Source of the DNA: Pseudoips prasinana
Taxonomy: Eukaryota > Arthropoda > Insecta > Lepidoptera > Nolidae
DNA: 64,000 nucleotides
Assembly (NCBI GenBank): GCA_951640165.1
Contig: OX621260.1
Span: forward strand, 12,418,001-12,482,000
Direction of reading: 5' to 3'
The translations under genes and the position numbers were made by a program. Numbering within the stretch: the first letter of the stretch is position 1; every line of letters begins with the position of its first letter. Below, in pieces: positions 63,831-64,000 of this stretch. The notes beneath the pieces were generated by a model that saw only the letters and a list, made by a program, of their open reading frames with translations, was not told the DNA's origin and ran no database searches.

Positions 63831-64000
63831 ATTTTGGTTATATTCGTTGCCATCAGACTAAAACTACGAAACTTACAAACTTATAACCATGTTTTGGAAA
63901 GAACAAAATAAAAATTATTTATTTGATCATCATCAAGATTACAAGTTAAAATCTCCCGACCTTTTATGACAACATGCGTATCTTGTTAAAGTTATAATTT

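Overview
Organism: this looks like the nuclear genome of a moth or butterfly (Lepidoptera). It is AT-rich and intron-bearing. It is crowded with repeats typical of Lepidoptera: tRNA-derived SINEs of the Metulj type with box-B heads, Lep1-like Helitrons that begin TC, end CTAG/CTAA and sit at A^T sites, 3' ends of RTE-like and jockey-like LINEs, and small foldback MITEs. All family names are from memory and none was searched. Species cannot be given. Only two protein-coding loci can be supported, both incomplete. Layout: (1) Seven 3' exons of a UNC93-like membrane protein lie on the + strand from 1810 to 11156. They join in one frame for 357 residues and a stop, with GT-AG introns. The N-terminal third lies upstream of the window. 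(2) From 11520 to 12360, just past that stop, is a decayed tandem array of about 155-200 bp units. (3) On the minus strand the last coding exon (17759-18001) of a SAM-domain protein, most like the SAMD7/SAMD11/polyhomeotic type, points towards the UNC93-like gene, so the two are tail to tail. A TE-poor block of about 3.4 kb (14290-17758) is probably its 3' UTR. (4) From 18 kb to 64 kb no exon is convincing. If the SAM gene continues leftward on the minus strand, this is a very large intron or its 5' flank. It holds a few GC-rich, repeat-free islands (18.6-19.4, 23.57-23.8, 29.03-29.19, 34.67-34.74, 53.93-53.99 kb) that could be promoters or enhancers, set in dense repeats. Repeat structure: I see at least five tRNA-derived SINE groups (A-E below), a 5S-rRNA-derived SINE with three large copies, eight copies of a ~141-bp MITE, at least seven Helitron ends (two inside SINEs at A^T), and many LINE tails. 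The most striking single structures are a nested four-fold palindrome at 41261-41441, a near-perfect 70-bp intronic foldback at 9493-9666, the degenerate 3'-flank tandem array, and a pre-miRNA-sized hairpin at 31588-31646. No CRISPR, phage, operon or bacterial system is present. No new enzymatic system was found. What is unusual here is structural and repeat-derived.
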